Assembly (NCBI RefSeq): GCF_007655135.1
Contig: NC_045127.1
Location: 27,012,199-27,076,198 of the forward strand
Direction: 5' to 3'
Source: Punica granatum
Taxonomy: Eukaryota; Streptophyta; Magnoliopsida; Myrtales; Lythraceae
Length of the DNA stretch: 64,000 nucleotides
Within the stretch, counting starts at the first letter, position 1. Each line of letters begins with the position of its first letter. The position numbers were made by a program, and so were the translations under genes. Positions 27,701 through 36,870 of the stretch are shown here, piece by piece. The notes under the pieces are model-generated. The model was not told the origin of the DNA. It did no database searches and saw nothing but the letters and a program-made list of their open reading frames with translations.

Positions 27701-28671
27701 GGATAGGCGAACTTGCGTTGCAAGAAAGTAAACTCGCACGGGTTTGCAGACCCGGCAAGGTTGCAAGAGGCACAAGCGAGTTGGCTCGGCGAACATGCGC
27801 TGCAGGAAAGTGATCTCGCACGGGTACAGACCCGGCAGGGTTGCAAGAGGCACGAGCGAGGTGGCTCGGCGAACTTGCGGTGCAGGAAAGTAAGCTTGCA
27901 CGGTGTACGGACCCGAATGTGGACTCTCGTCGGGGCCCGCATCGCGCGCTTTTGGATCGCGCGGCTTGGTCGGAACGTCCACCTTCCCGCGGGGACGCGC
28001 GTCGGACACGCGTGAGAGAAGGAGTCGCCACTTATCATTTTACGACCCGAAGGTCGAGGGCGGATAAGTTACCCTGGGTCTAGGGGTATGGAACACCTAG
28101 TTTGTTGTTAAGGCATTGATCTGTGCGGAACCGGAAAATCCGTGTTCGGGGGTTCATGTTACGTGCGGGCCTATATCCCGCACGCCCTTTCGGTACTCTG
28201 GTTTGCTAGGCTTGCATGTTTTATTATTTACCGCGTGAATTAAGCTGCACTCGGCTCGCACGTTTTGACACCGGAAATTCGATGAACCAAACGATGTCGG
28301 TTGAGAAGCCAAGAGAGAAGTAAATCTGTATGTCAGGGAATTGGTTCACAATCTTGCGTTACAGTTCATCGAACCATGGAGGTTGAATCCCTGCGTGAAC
28401 CAAAACCGCGAGATCTTGGATTTACTTGTGTCTGGGCAAGCATTAGACCGATTCGATTAATTCGACTCTCGGACCGTTCGCTCACCGACTGGAATTCTTA
28501 CAGAATAAATGCACCAAATAGAATCCTTACAATGCTCTCAAAAACAATAAATACAAATTGCAAAAGGGTCGAATTCCAGTCGTTTCGTGTTCGGTTATTA
28601 TTCCACTCTAACTCACCGTGAGTTTAGGGAAAAGACCGAAGAACTGAAATTCAATGAACGCTCTCACTGAA

Positions 28672-28750
28672 TAGGGCGTTGGACCCTGTGAGTGTTGATT
28701 AGGGTGTTGGACCCTGTGCTCGATGATTAGGGCGTTGAACCCTAATATTA
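28672..28750. repeat. 28-bp tandem repeat in 3' LTR
   Basis: Almost three copies of a 28-bp unit beginning tagggcgttggaccctgtg start at 28672, 28700 and 28728. The same repeat is in the other LTR at 45908-45985, so it predates the insertion. Confidence 0.85.
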
Positions 28751-30715
28751 TTCGGCCTAGGGGTCAGGCCCGACCCGCATGGCAAACAGGTGCAGAAAGA
28801 TAACAAGCAACAGGTTAATAACAGACAAAGTGTTTGTTATTGTCTTGTTTACGTGAATTAACAGATTATTAACCCAGGGGTGTTTTTGCAAGCAAATGCC
28901 ATATGCTAAACAATCAAACATATGCCAATGTTTCAGCATTCGGCTTTGTTTTGAGAACTTGACAAAGAGAGTCAAATCTCAGGTGTGTGAATCGCTTTTA
29001 CAGTTGTTCTGTATTGTGACACTGAATTACCACTGAATTAACCAAACTCGTGTTTTGACTCTAGATTTGGAATCTAGAATTCCTCCTAACCATTATCTAG
29101 TGTTTGGTTAGGTCGAGTGAAAGGTTAATCAGCATTTCACAGGTTTTCTGACAAGGATCAACTGTTCTAGTTACCCGAGTCTATGTTAGGATAGCAGAAA
29201 CTCATCAGTTAGATAAGAAAAGGCTATGCAGATGAACCTGCACCTGAACAGGTAGCCCGTTCTTATCCCGTACTGTAGTGTTTCTATTATGCTAACCCTA
29301 AAGATGTCGCGGATTGTGAAAAGATGATTTTGCCCTTTATTTGAAAATGGTTTTCAGAAAAAAGGGGAAACATCACAGTGCGGGCCACCTCGGCCTGTAG
29401 CCGGTGTCGACCGATTCCCTGGATCATCCAGGGTTGTGCAAGAACCCTGAAAAAGCCAAAGAATCGGTTGATCTGTCCGGAAGTGATCCAGAAAGATCTT
29501 CCGTATCTTGACATGAGTTACCTGGAATCAAGTGAAAACTCAAGTTGAGACACAAAAGCCCTTTTTAGACGTCCATGCTACATCGGACCGCGCGTTTCGG
29601 GTTTTGAAATTGATAAGTTTAAAAAGGGCACCAACATCCTTTGACGACTCGTCGACGCGAGTTATCAGTTAATGTCCAATTCGGGTAAACTTTATCAGTA
29701 TGAAGTGAGTTTAATCGTGTGAGCGTCCCGATTAACCCGTTTGTGGAATTAATGCTTAAGGGTTGTGCCGAATGCATTAATTGTGAAAACGATTCGCGAC
29801 TCGACGACCAAGACGATTCCATAAGGATCGAGAATAATTTGGTCCAATACCGAAACTATCCTCATAACCAAATGGACCCGAATGAGTCATCGATACTCGA
29901 ATCCATGCATGCTTTGTTTAAAAGAGTCTTTACATGATATTTTAATATGGGAATCGTAAAGACATTGAAGTAAAACTTCACATCATCCGATCAACAAATT
30001 AAACTTGAGATAAGGAATTCATTCTTGACTCAAGGAAGGCCAAGAAGCCCTCGGCTTCATCTTGTGAAGGGTGGCCGAAGGTTCTCATGGCTCTATCCGA
30101 GTCACGAACGATTTCCTAATCGTGGTTTAATTATTTCTCTCGCATGCTCAAACATCGACCGTGATAAATAGCACCCTTTTTTAACAAAAGCCGGCGTTAT
30201 CACGATTTGTTTAGCTCATTCAAACATACAAACATTCACAAACGTGTTAATTAAGGAAAAGGATAACATAACACCGGCTTCATGCATGCAATAATGATAA
30301 ACAAACTCGGAAATTAACTTGAATAGGCTAAGGAGACCGATCTTAACCCGAAAAGAGCAATTTAAATCTCAACCCTCTCCTTTAGAGAATTGGCCGAGAC
30401 TTAATGTGCCATAATAGGGTCGGGATAGTCTTCTTTATGATGATCCAAGCCCCTTTCCGACATGGTAGCAAGTCCTAAGATAGTGTACGTGTATAATATA
30501 ACATAAAATTGCATAAAAATTAAATCTTGTGAATGAAACATGCATGAAAACACCATAATACTCCATAGCCATGCAAAATATAAAAAGTCCTAACTCCTCT
30601 AAGTCGAAAGTGTTTTACCTAGCCTCGGAATACGAGGAAAGAGTCGGGGAAGTGTTTGAGAGTCGGGTGACTCGGTGGAACCCTTAAAAGGGTATTCGGG
30701 TGCAAGGATGGACGT

Positions 30716-31256
30716 GCACGGGCACGGTCGAGCACGGTGACGGGAGCTAGTGGGCACGGATAGGCGCTGGTGGTGGGCGCGGGTGTGCGCGGTGACGGGC
30801 GCGGGCGTGCGCGGTGACGGGCGCGGGCGTGCGCGGATGACGGACGGGCGTGCGCTGGTGACGGGCGCGGGTGCGCGGGGACGGGCGCGGGCGTGCGCTG
30901 ATGACGGGCGCGGCGTGCGCTGGTGACGGGCGCGGGCGTGCGCGGGTGACGGGCGCGGGCGTGCGCGGGTGATGGGCGCGGCGTGCTGGTGACGGGCGCG
31001 GGCGTGCGCTGGTGGCCTGGCGCGGGCGTGCGCGGGTGACGCCTGGTGACGGGCGCGGGCGTGCGCGGGTGACGGGCGCGGGCGTGCCCGGGTGACGCCT
31101 GGTGACAGATGCTGGCTGCGCTCGGTGACGCCTGGCTGCGGATGCTGGCTGCGCTCGGTGACGCCTGGCTGCGCTCGGTGACGCCTGGCTGCGGATGCTG
31201 GCTGCGCTCGGTGACGCCTGGCTGCGCTCGGTGACGCCTGGTGACGGGCACTGTTC
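30716..31256. repeat. GC-rich minisatellite in 3' LTR
   Basis: Degenerate tandem repeats built from gacgggcgcgggcgtgcg-like units, followed by units with gcgctcggtgacgcctg. Very GC- and CpG-rich. It produces long fortuitous minus-strand frames rich in Arg, Pro and Ala. The matching stretch of the 5' LTR is shorter and differs in unit order. Confidence 0.85.
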
Positions 31257-33183
31257 ACCCGAGAGCTCCAACTTCACCCGAAATGATCCAAAATGATAAG
31301 CAAACGACTCCAAACTAAAAAACTGGGTTCAGAAATGGAATCCTTGGGTCGAAACATGTCGTCTATGAAGTTTGAAGAATTTTGGATATAAGTCGGAATA
31401 GTGCCCGCTATGGATCCCGACCTAAACTCCAAAGCTATTTGGCTTGATTCTTGATTTTCATGAAGTTCTTTTCTTGCTGCTGGTTCCTAAGGAGTTGAGA
31501 GCATTTTCTAGAGGGAGAAACTAGCAAGATGAGGTGTGCTTCATGAATGATTAGCTTAATCACAAATAGGCAATATATATGTGAAGCTAATGAGCAATTA
31601 AGCAAAACAAAGCACCATTAAGGGCCTCATTAATGAAGGTCGGTTGCCCTAATGGAGATGAGGATGAATGTCATCCAAGTATCTTGATGAGGAAGAGCCA
31701 AGAAGCATTAATGGAGGTGGAGTTAATGGCTTGAGTGTTGACTTGGAAGACCAAAGATATTTTGGGCTAGGTGAGGGCAAGAGAGGAAAGGGGAAAAGGC
31801 CGAAAAGTTTGGGGCAAAGGGCGGTTGCCCTTGGGCAGCCCGTGGGTCCCACGGCTTGTGAGGAGAAACCGGGAAAAGACTCGGGTCTCGATTGGTCGCG
31901 TATTCGAAGTTCGTGGTTCGAATTGAACGTCGAATTGTCGGTATACGCGTGAAAACGGAGTTAATGAGCCCAAGATTGACATTTTCTATTGAGAAATGTC
32001 CCGGATGTGTGTGGGGCTCGGGAGCCGATTTTGCCCATTGCAAGTGATCGGGGCGAAGTTGTCCGCTTCTGACAGCATATCCCGTGTCTGCATCTCATGT
32101 TGGTCATTTTGGCATAAGTTGTCAAACCACGTGAACAATCATCCCTTAAGCCGGTAATGCTAACGTGGGGCCGGAGACGTCCTAGGAGGCCGAGACTGGT
32201 TTTCTCAAGATGACTTCTGAGTTGCTTGGGCACTCCGGAGATTACTGTAATCTCTGTTTGTCAAGATTAGACCTCCAAGGACTTGAAGAGTGTATCTGAG
32301 ACCTCTAAAGCACTGTTTGAGAGATCTAGATGAGTTGTGTGAATTATTCCGACGACTCCACATTGAGCCTTGAGAAGGCTAGCATTGTGTAACGTAAGCA
32401 TTCGGCGTCAAATTTCCCCAAAGAGGACCTCCGGATATGGATTTCCACTGAAAATGGTCATTTCCGCTCTTCGGAGGTTACTCGGGAAACCGCGAAGGGT
32501 TTTGCTGTCTGTTTTGCCCAATTGTGAATGTCTGCTAGAGTTTTCTGGGCAATGCGTATGAACTTCGTTTGCCGTAATTCCATCAGACCCTTCTCCGGCT
32601 ATGCTCTTCTGAAGAGGGGTATGCTTGTTTTGCCGTTCGGAAGTCATTTGAAGTGTCTGTGTGACTTCCAAAAGACAATCTGAAGCGTTGTTCCTACTCT
32701 GTGTGCTGATGGGGCATGGCCGCGTCTGATATTTGGAATTAACTTTTCTCCAGGAAACCGGCATTTTTGGACTTCCACTGAAAAGTTGTCTGTATACAGA
32801 AAGTTGTTCTGTATAGAACAGATGATTTGCAAAATGCCTTTGGGGACACTTTTCATCTATTTGGCACTGGTGTGGATTTTTGGAGTCCAATATTCACTAT
32901 CTTCCGATGACCGAGCGAACTATCGGAAAATAGTGCCGTCCGTGTAATACACTGAAAACGCCGGTTTTGGACATTGTTGAGTTCTTTGGTCGCTCTGTTC
33001 CCCTTTGGTGACCCCTAGAGTCCTTCTGTCATGTCCATGGGCCATTTGCTCAATTTTGCCAACTTGAGGATGAATAGTGATTTCTTGCTCTGCCGAGCCG
33101 TTTTCTGTATTCTGCTCAAGTCGTGGCTTGGGTCATTGCTAATATCATTGTTTGGAATGGTGAGCCAAAATGGGGTGCTGACA

Positions 33184-33197
33184 GCTTGCCCCTCTTT
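33184..33197 (-). other. Polypurine tract (plus-strand primer)
   Basis: Directly inside the 3' LTR the minus strand reads AAAGAGGGGCAAGC just before the LTR start TGTCAG. A purine-rich run abutting the 3' LTR is the expected site of second-strand priming. Confidence 0.75.
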
Positions 33198-33397
33198 GAC
33201 TGCTTGCTCGAGTAGAGGATGCAATCAAAGATTTCAAAAGCACCCCAGTTTGATAGCAATGATCAAAATGGAATTTCCTATATGGCCCTCTCCTTTTTGT
33301 TTTGGATATGTAGGATGTTGTACCTAATAAGAGGGAATATGGTGAGATGTGCACAATAACATGTAGAGTTCGGAACAAAGCTGAAACAGGCAATTAA

Positions 33398-33834
33398 AGT
33401 CGGGACTGACCCGACGGGGACTGACCCCAATGCAAGAAAAGTAATCGGGACTGACCCGAAGGGGTTTGCAATATGCACGAAAAGTAATCGGGACTGACCC
33501 GAAGGGGTTGCAATATGCACGAAAAGTAATCGGGACTGACCCGAAGGGGACTGACCCCAATGCAGGAAAGTAGTCGGGACTGACCCGAAGGGACTGCAAT
33601 GCACGAAAAGTAATCGGGACTGACCCGAAGGGGACTGACCCCAATGCAGGAAAAGTAGTCGGGACTGACCCGAAGGGGACTGCAATGCACGAAAAGTAAT
33701 CGGGACTGACTCGAAGGGGACTGACCCCAATGCAGGAAAAGTAGTCGGGACTGACCCGAAGGGGACTGACCCCAATGCAGGAAAAGTAGTCGGGACTGAC
33801 CCCTGCAGAAAAGTAGTCGGACTGACCCGAAGGG
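33398..33834. repeat. 3' UTR tandem repeat A, 43-45 bp
   Basis: About ten units alternating between two forms that share cgggactgacccgaagggg and gaaaagta. One form contains ccaatgcagg, the other gcaatatgcacg. It lies between the polypurine tract and the integrase gene, in the untranslated 3' end of the element. The preceding 200 bases (33198-33397) hold nothing recognisable. Confidence 0.9.
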
Positions 33835-34000
33835 TTTGCAATATGCACGGGGCGCATACCGAATGAACTGCATGGTTCAAAGGCGCCTACCCGGTGACTT
33901 GCGAGATGCACGAGCGCTGCTCGGCGAGTTTGCAATATGCACGGGGCGCATACCGAATGAACTGCATGGTTCAAAGGCGCCTACCCGGTGGACTTGCGAT
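33835..34000. repeat. 3' UTR tandem repeat B, 94 bp, 1.8 copies
   Basis: The segment beginning tttgcaatatgcacggggcg at 33835 repeats at 33929, a 94-bp period, and breaks off near 34000. The end of the first copy (33890-33932) contains gcacgagcg and ctcggcga in the same order and near the same spacing as the 82-bp satellite monomer. It is the best candidate link between this element and the left array. Confidence 0.85.
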
Positions 34001-34393
34001 GTGCACTGCAATCCTGAGAGGGTGCACGCTAATGAAAATGCATTGCGGAAATAAATGTGCACTGCGGTCCTGAGAGGGTGCACGCTAATGAAAATGCATT
34101 GCGGAAATAAATGTGCACTGCAGTCCTGAGAGGGTGCACGCTAATGAAAGTGCATTGCGGAAATAAATGTGCACTGCAGTCCTGAGAGGGTGCACGCTAA
34201 TGAAAGTGCATTGCGGAAATAAATGTGCACTGCAGTCCTGAGAGGGTGCACGCTAATGAAAGTGCATTGCGGAAATAAATGTGCACTGCAGTCCTGAGAG
34301 GGTGCACGCTAATGAAAGTGCATTGCGGAAATAAATGTGCACTGCAGTCCTGAGAGGGTGCACGCTAATGAAAGTGCATTGCGAAATAAATGT
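34001..34393. repeat. 3' UTR tandem repeat C, 56 bp, seven copies
   Basis: Seven nearly identical 56-bp units, each with gtgcactgcagtcctgag, ggtgcacgctaatg and cattgcggaaataaat. The block ggtgcacgct starts at 34021, 34077, 34133, 34189, 34245, 34301 and 34357. The first two copies differ slightly and the last is cut. The colinear blocks agtcctg, gcgg-aaa, atg and cac recall the 43-bp satellite of the right array. Confidence 0.95.
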
Positions 34394-35039
34394 GTGAGAA
34401 GTAAATGCAAACACTGGGGAGTGGTGTGAGGTGTGGAAGGAATCATTGTGTTCCTTCCCTCGTTGATTTCGTCCATGTCGCAATCAATGCTGTGGTGGGA
34501 CGTTTCATTGCTCGCCAACTGATTGCGATGTAACTGAGTGCCTGGAGTGTTGTCCTGAAGGTCTCTCTTCGGATTTAGACTGTAGCTTTGGCATAAGACA
34601 GACATGCATTCGTCAAAAAGAAACTCTTTTCGGGGTTCAAATCCTGCTTCCTGCAACTAGAATCAAAAGGGCTAATAGTGGTTGTCAATCCTACTCTATA
34701 GCCATAATGAAGATGTATCAAGAAGTCTGAATAATAATGCTTTGGGGATTTGAACATGATGACCATTTAAAGGGGTGGTCGTCTCCCACTAGATTGTGAC
34801 TCGACAAAAGGCTTATATTTACAGAATGGGCTTGACCCGTAGAATTTGCATTAAGGAAAATGGAAGGATTTTGGGATCCTCCATATCAAGGATACGACGA
34901 TTCGACTGCATGTCGAAACGTGTCTTGTGCTGTGAGAGTCAAAGAGAGTTTGCTTGCATCGGAGACTGCCAAACTACTACTTGTTGTCGCTTCACACTGA
35001 GTGTAGCTGTTACTTCATAGTCGAGCTGCCGAAGGCCCC
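34394..35039 (-). other. 3' UTR spacer without recognisable feature
   Basis: About 650 bases between the 56-bp repeats and the stem-loop region. I see no conserved reading frame, repeat or RNA gene. Short open frames here (for example 34796-35020 on the plus strand) look random. Confidence 0.6.
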
Positions 35040-35040
35040 T

Positions 35041-35324
35041 AACTTTTGCCTAGGTCGCAAGATGCGTGACGACCTAGCGGGGTATTCTTTTAGACTCTTT
35101 TCTCATTTAGAGCTCACCTTTTGCTATGACCGTCCCAATTGGATTGGTCATACCTCTCGGTTCCTCTAACTTTTGCCTAGAGCGCCTTTTCGGTTTTCAC
35201 TCTAGCGAGGATTTCGCTTTGTACTCTCCTTTTGCCACGATTCCCCTTTTTCGGGATTTTAAACCGTGCCCCTCATTCCCTAATTTTTGCCTAGGCCGCC
35301 TCAAAGAGGTTTTAACCTAGCGGG
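35041..35324 (-). repeat. Three related stem-loops in the 3' UTR
   Basis: Three diverged units, 114-127 bp apart, share on the plus strand (t/c)taa(c/t)tttTgcctag followed by an inverted copy of ctag and then cg. The stems are 35050-35057 with 35070-35077 (8 bp, perfect), 35177-35182 with 35200-35205 (6 bp) and 35291-35295 with 35316-35320 (5 bp). Stem bases differ between copies while pairing is kept. In the element transcript each hairpin is followed by CTAGGCAAAA or a close variant, 180-460 nt after the integrase stop. Confidence 0.55.
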
Positions 35325-35495
35325 AGATTTACTATTTTTCTCTCAGGACAAGTTCAGAGAAAGGGAAAAAGGCAGAAGCGGGGAGTGTATTAATAAGCGG
35401 AAATGAAAATGCTGGGAGATTGTACATGCGAAGAAAGTAAAGAAATGTAAATGTGCATTTGAGGAAAACATCCACGTGGAATGAGAGAAACACTA

Positions 35496-36635
35496 TCATG
35501 GATAGTATTTCTTGAGTGTATCAGCATTGACCGGAAGAGCATTCTCGTTCCCGTCCATATCATTGAGAATGATTGCCCCACCGTCAAAGACTTCTTTAAC
35601 AATGAAGGGACCGTCGTATTTGTAAGCGAATTTGCCCCTGGAATCAGGGGCAATATGCAGAACCTTTCGCAGGACGAGGTCGCCGGGGCTGAACTCGCGG
35701 GGACGAACTTTCTTGTTAAAAGCTCGGGCCATTCTTTGCTGATAGCACTGACCGTGGCAAAGTGCTGTTAGCCGCTTCTCATCAATGAGATTGAGCTGTT
35801 CGTAGCGTTGCTTTGCCCACTCTGCTTCCTTGAGCTTGGACTCGGCAAGGATCCTCATAGAGGGAATCTCTACTTCGATTGGAAGAACTGCTTCCATGCC
35901 GTAGACCAAAGAGTATGGGGTTGATCCAGTGGACGAGCGGATAGAAGTCCGATACGCCAAGAGTGCGAATGGGAGCATCTCGTGCCAGTCTCTGTAATTA
36001 ACTGTCATCTTTTCGATGATCTTCTTTATGTTCTTGTTTGCTGCCTCTACTGCACCGTTCATTTGTGGACGATACGGAGAGGAGTTGCGGTGTAGAATCT
36101 TGAACTGTGCACAGAGCTCATCGATGAGCTTATTGTTCAAATTCTTGGCGTTGTCTGTGACAAGTGTCGCAGGGACCCCGTAACGTGCAATGATGTCACG
36201 TCTGAGGAAGCGTGCCACGGTCTTTGCAGTGACTGATGCAAGAGTGATAGCTTCGATCCATTTGGTGAAGTAGTCGATAGCTACCAATATGTACAAGTGC
36301 CCATTGGATGCTTTGGGGTTAATAGGACCAATCACGTCCATGCCCCACATTGAAAAGGGCCACGGAGCAGCCATTGGATGCAGCTCATTGGGTGGTGCTC
36401 TGATCTGATTTGCGTAAACTTGACACAAGTGACAGTGCCTGACATGTTTGACGCAGTCAGTCTCCATGGTGGACCAGAAGTACCCAAGTCGCATGAGCTT
36501 CTTTGCTAGCATGAGCCCGTTCATATGAGGTCCGCAATTTCCCTCGTGCACTTCTTCCATGAGGCGTTGTGCCTCATTCTCATCAACACACCGAGAGCAG
36601 TGTGGCATCGAAAGAACGGCGGTAAAGGATTTCAC
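35496..36635 (-). CDS. Integrase domain of pol
   Basis: 379-codon frame that would insert element cDNA into the genome. The HHCC zinc finger is visible as H30, H37, C68 and C71. The catalytic core has D100 in WGMDVIGP, D161 in VTDNAKNLNNK and E197 in MNGAVEAANK, exactly 35 residues after the second Asp (DD35E). A C-terminal GPF module follows (YDGPFIVKEV), and the frame ends in NADTLKKYYP. The Tat-type zinc finger spacing (H-x6-H) and DNAKNLNN motif fit the family. The true protein does not start at the first Met; it continues from the upstream frame across a shift near 36590-36600. Catalytic residues are all present. It is the last domain before the 3' UTR. Confidence 0.93.
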   Translation of the reverse strand: MKSFTAVLSMPHCSRCVDENEAQRLMEEVHEGNCGPHMNGLMLAKKLMRLGYFWSTMETDCVKHVRHCHLCQVYANQIRAPPNELHPMAAPWPFSMWGMDVIGPINPKASNGHLYILVAIDYFTKWIEAITLASVTAKTVARFLRRDIIARYGVPATLVTDNAKNLNNKLIDELCAQFKILHRNSSPYRPQMNGAVEAANKNIKKIIEKMTVNYRDWHEMLPFALLAYRTSIRSSTGSTPYSLVYGMEAVLPIEVEIPSMRILAESKLKEAEWAKQRYEQLNLIDEKRLTALCHGQCYQQRMARAFNKKVRPREFSPGDLVLRKVLHIAPDSRGKFAYKYDGPFIVKEVFDGGAIILNDMDGNENALPVNADTLKKYYP

Positions 36636-36870
36636 CGCTCAGGAAGAAATTTGCTGCAATGCGCCGAAGAGTCCTCCGGTCATGTCGATCGGTGAATGCT
36701 GGGAACTGACCCGTTTGTAGCAAGTGTTTAATGTCTGCGTACCACGGCTTGCCGTCGATAGCGTCGATTACATCGCAATGGGCAGGACCCTGAGCAATCT
36801 CAAATTCGAGGGCTCTCGATGAGATTCTCTTTTGTAATGCTAACCATGGAAGCGAGTGTTGCGAGTGCAT
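36583..36870 (-). CDS. pol linker between second RNase H and integrase
   Basis: 95-codon frame carrying the stretch that in Tat elements joins the archaeal-like RNase H to the integrase zinc finger (PWYADIKHLLQTGQFP, then RRIAANFFLSGEILYRRSFD). It overlaps the RNase H frame upstream and the integrase frame downstream. It is in a different frame from both, so one-base shifts are implied near 36810-36820 and 36590-36600. The first dozen or so residues of the open frame are probably not coding. It has no catalytic role of its own. Confidence 0.8.
   Translation of the reverse strand: MHSQHSLPWLALQKRISSRALEFEIAQGPAHCDVIDAIDGKPWYADIKHLLQTGQFPAFTDRHDRRTLRRIAANFFLSGEILYRRSFDATLLSVC

Larger units (their letters stand above)
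1..27903. repeat. 82-bp satellite array (left array)
   Basis: Head-to-tail array of an 82-bp monomer, recognisable by the recurring blocks gcaaggttgcaagaggcacg, ctcggcgaacttgcggtgca and ggaaagtaagctcgcacggg. It fills this stretch without interruption, about 340 copies, and runs off the left edge. The consensus is about 62% GC and contains eight CpG sites, so it should be heavily methylated in a plant. Variant monomers (for example with gaaattaaactcgc, or a 4-bp-short form with gaggagagcgag) recur in fixed order and mark longer-period repeats. Open frames of 60-200 codons occur on both strands only because 82 is 1 modulo 3; they are broken at the same monomer positions and match no protein family I know, so I treat the array as non-coding. 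It stops mid-monomer at the LTR. Confidence 0.97.
27904..33183 (-). repeat. 3' LTR
   Basis: Direct repeat of 45140-50367, 5280 bp long. The left edge is tgtacggacc, where the 82-bp satellite stops; the right edge is gtgctgaca, beside the polypurine tract. It differs from the other LTR by roughly two dozen substitutions, most of them between 28270 and 29850, plus one-base indels in homopolymer runs and a length difference in the GC-rich repeat. Open frames inside it (for example 28301-28621 and 30599-31258) are not conserved proteins. On the minus strand the first kilobase (33183 to about 32000) would be the start of U3. Confidence 0.96.

Noticed and set aside
1..27903. Many open frames of 60-200 codons on both strands of the left array
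   Set aside because: They are periodic translations of the 82-bp monomer in rotating frames, broken at the same monomer positions, with no protein family similarity.
28301..28621. 106-codon frame conserved in both LTRs (also 45537-45857)
   Set aside because: Conservation only reflects LTR identity; it is antisense to the element and has no recognisable domain.
30599..31313. Arg/Pro/Ala-rich frames of up to 219 codons
   Set aside because: Translations of the GC-rich minisatellite in the LTR; the other LTR breaks them differently.
33278..33974. Minus-strand frames of 159-216 codons in the 3' UTR
   Set aside because: They translate 43-45 bp tandem repeats in several frames at once and lie downstream of the integrase stop.
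34634..34644. ggttcaaatcc, a match to a tRNA B box
   Set aside because: Flanking bases do not form a T-arm stem, and no A box or acceptor stem is present at the right distance.
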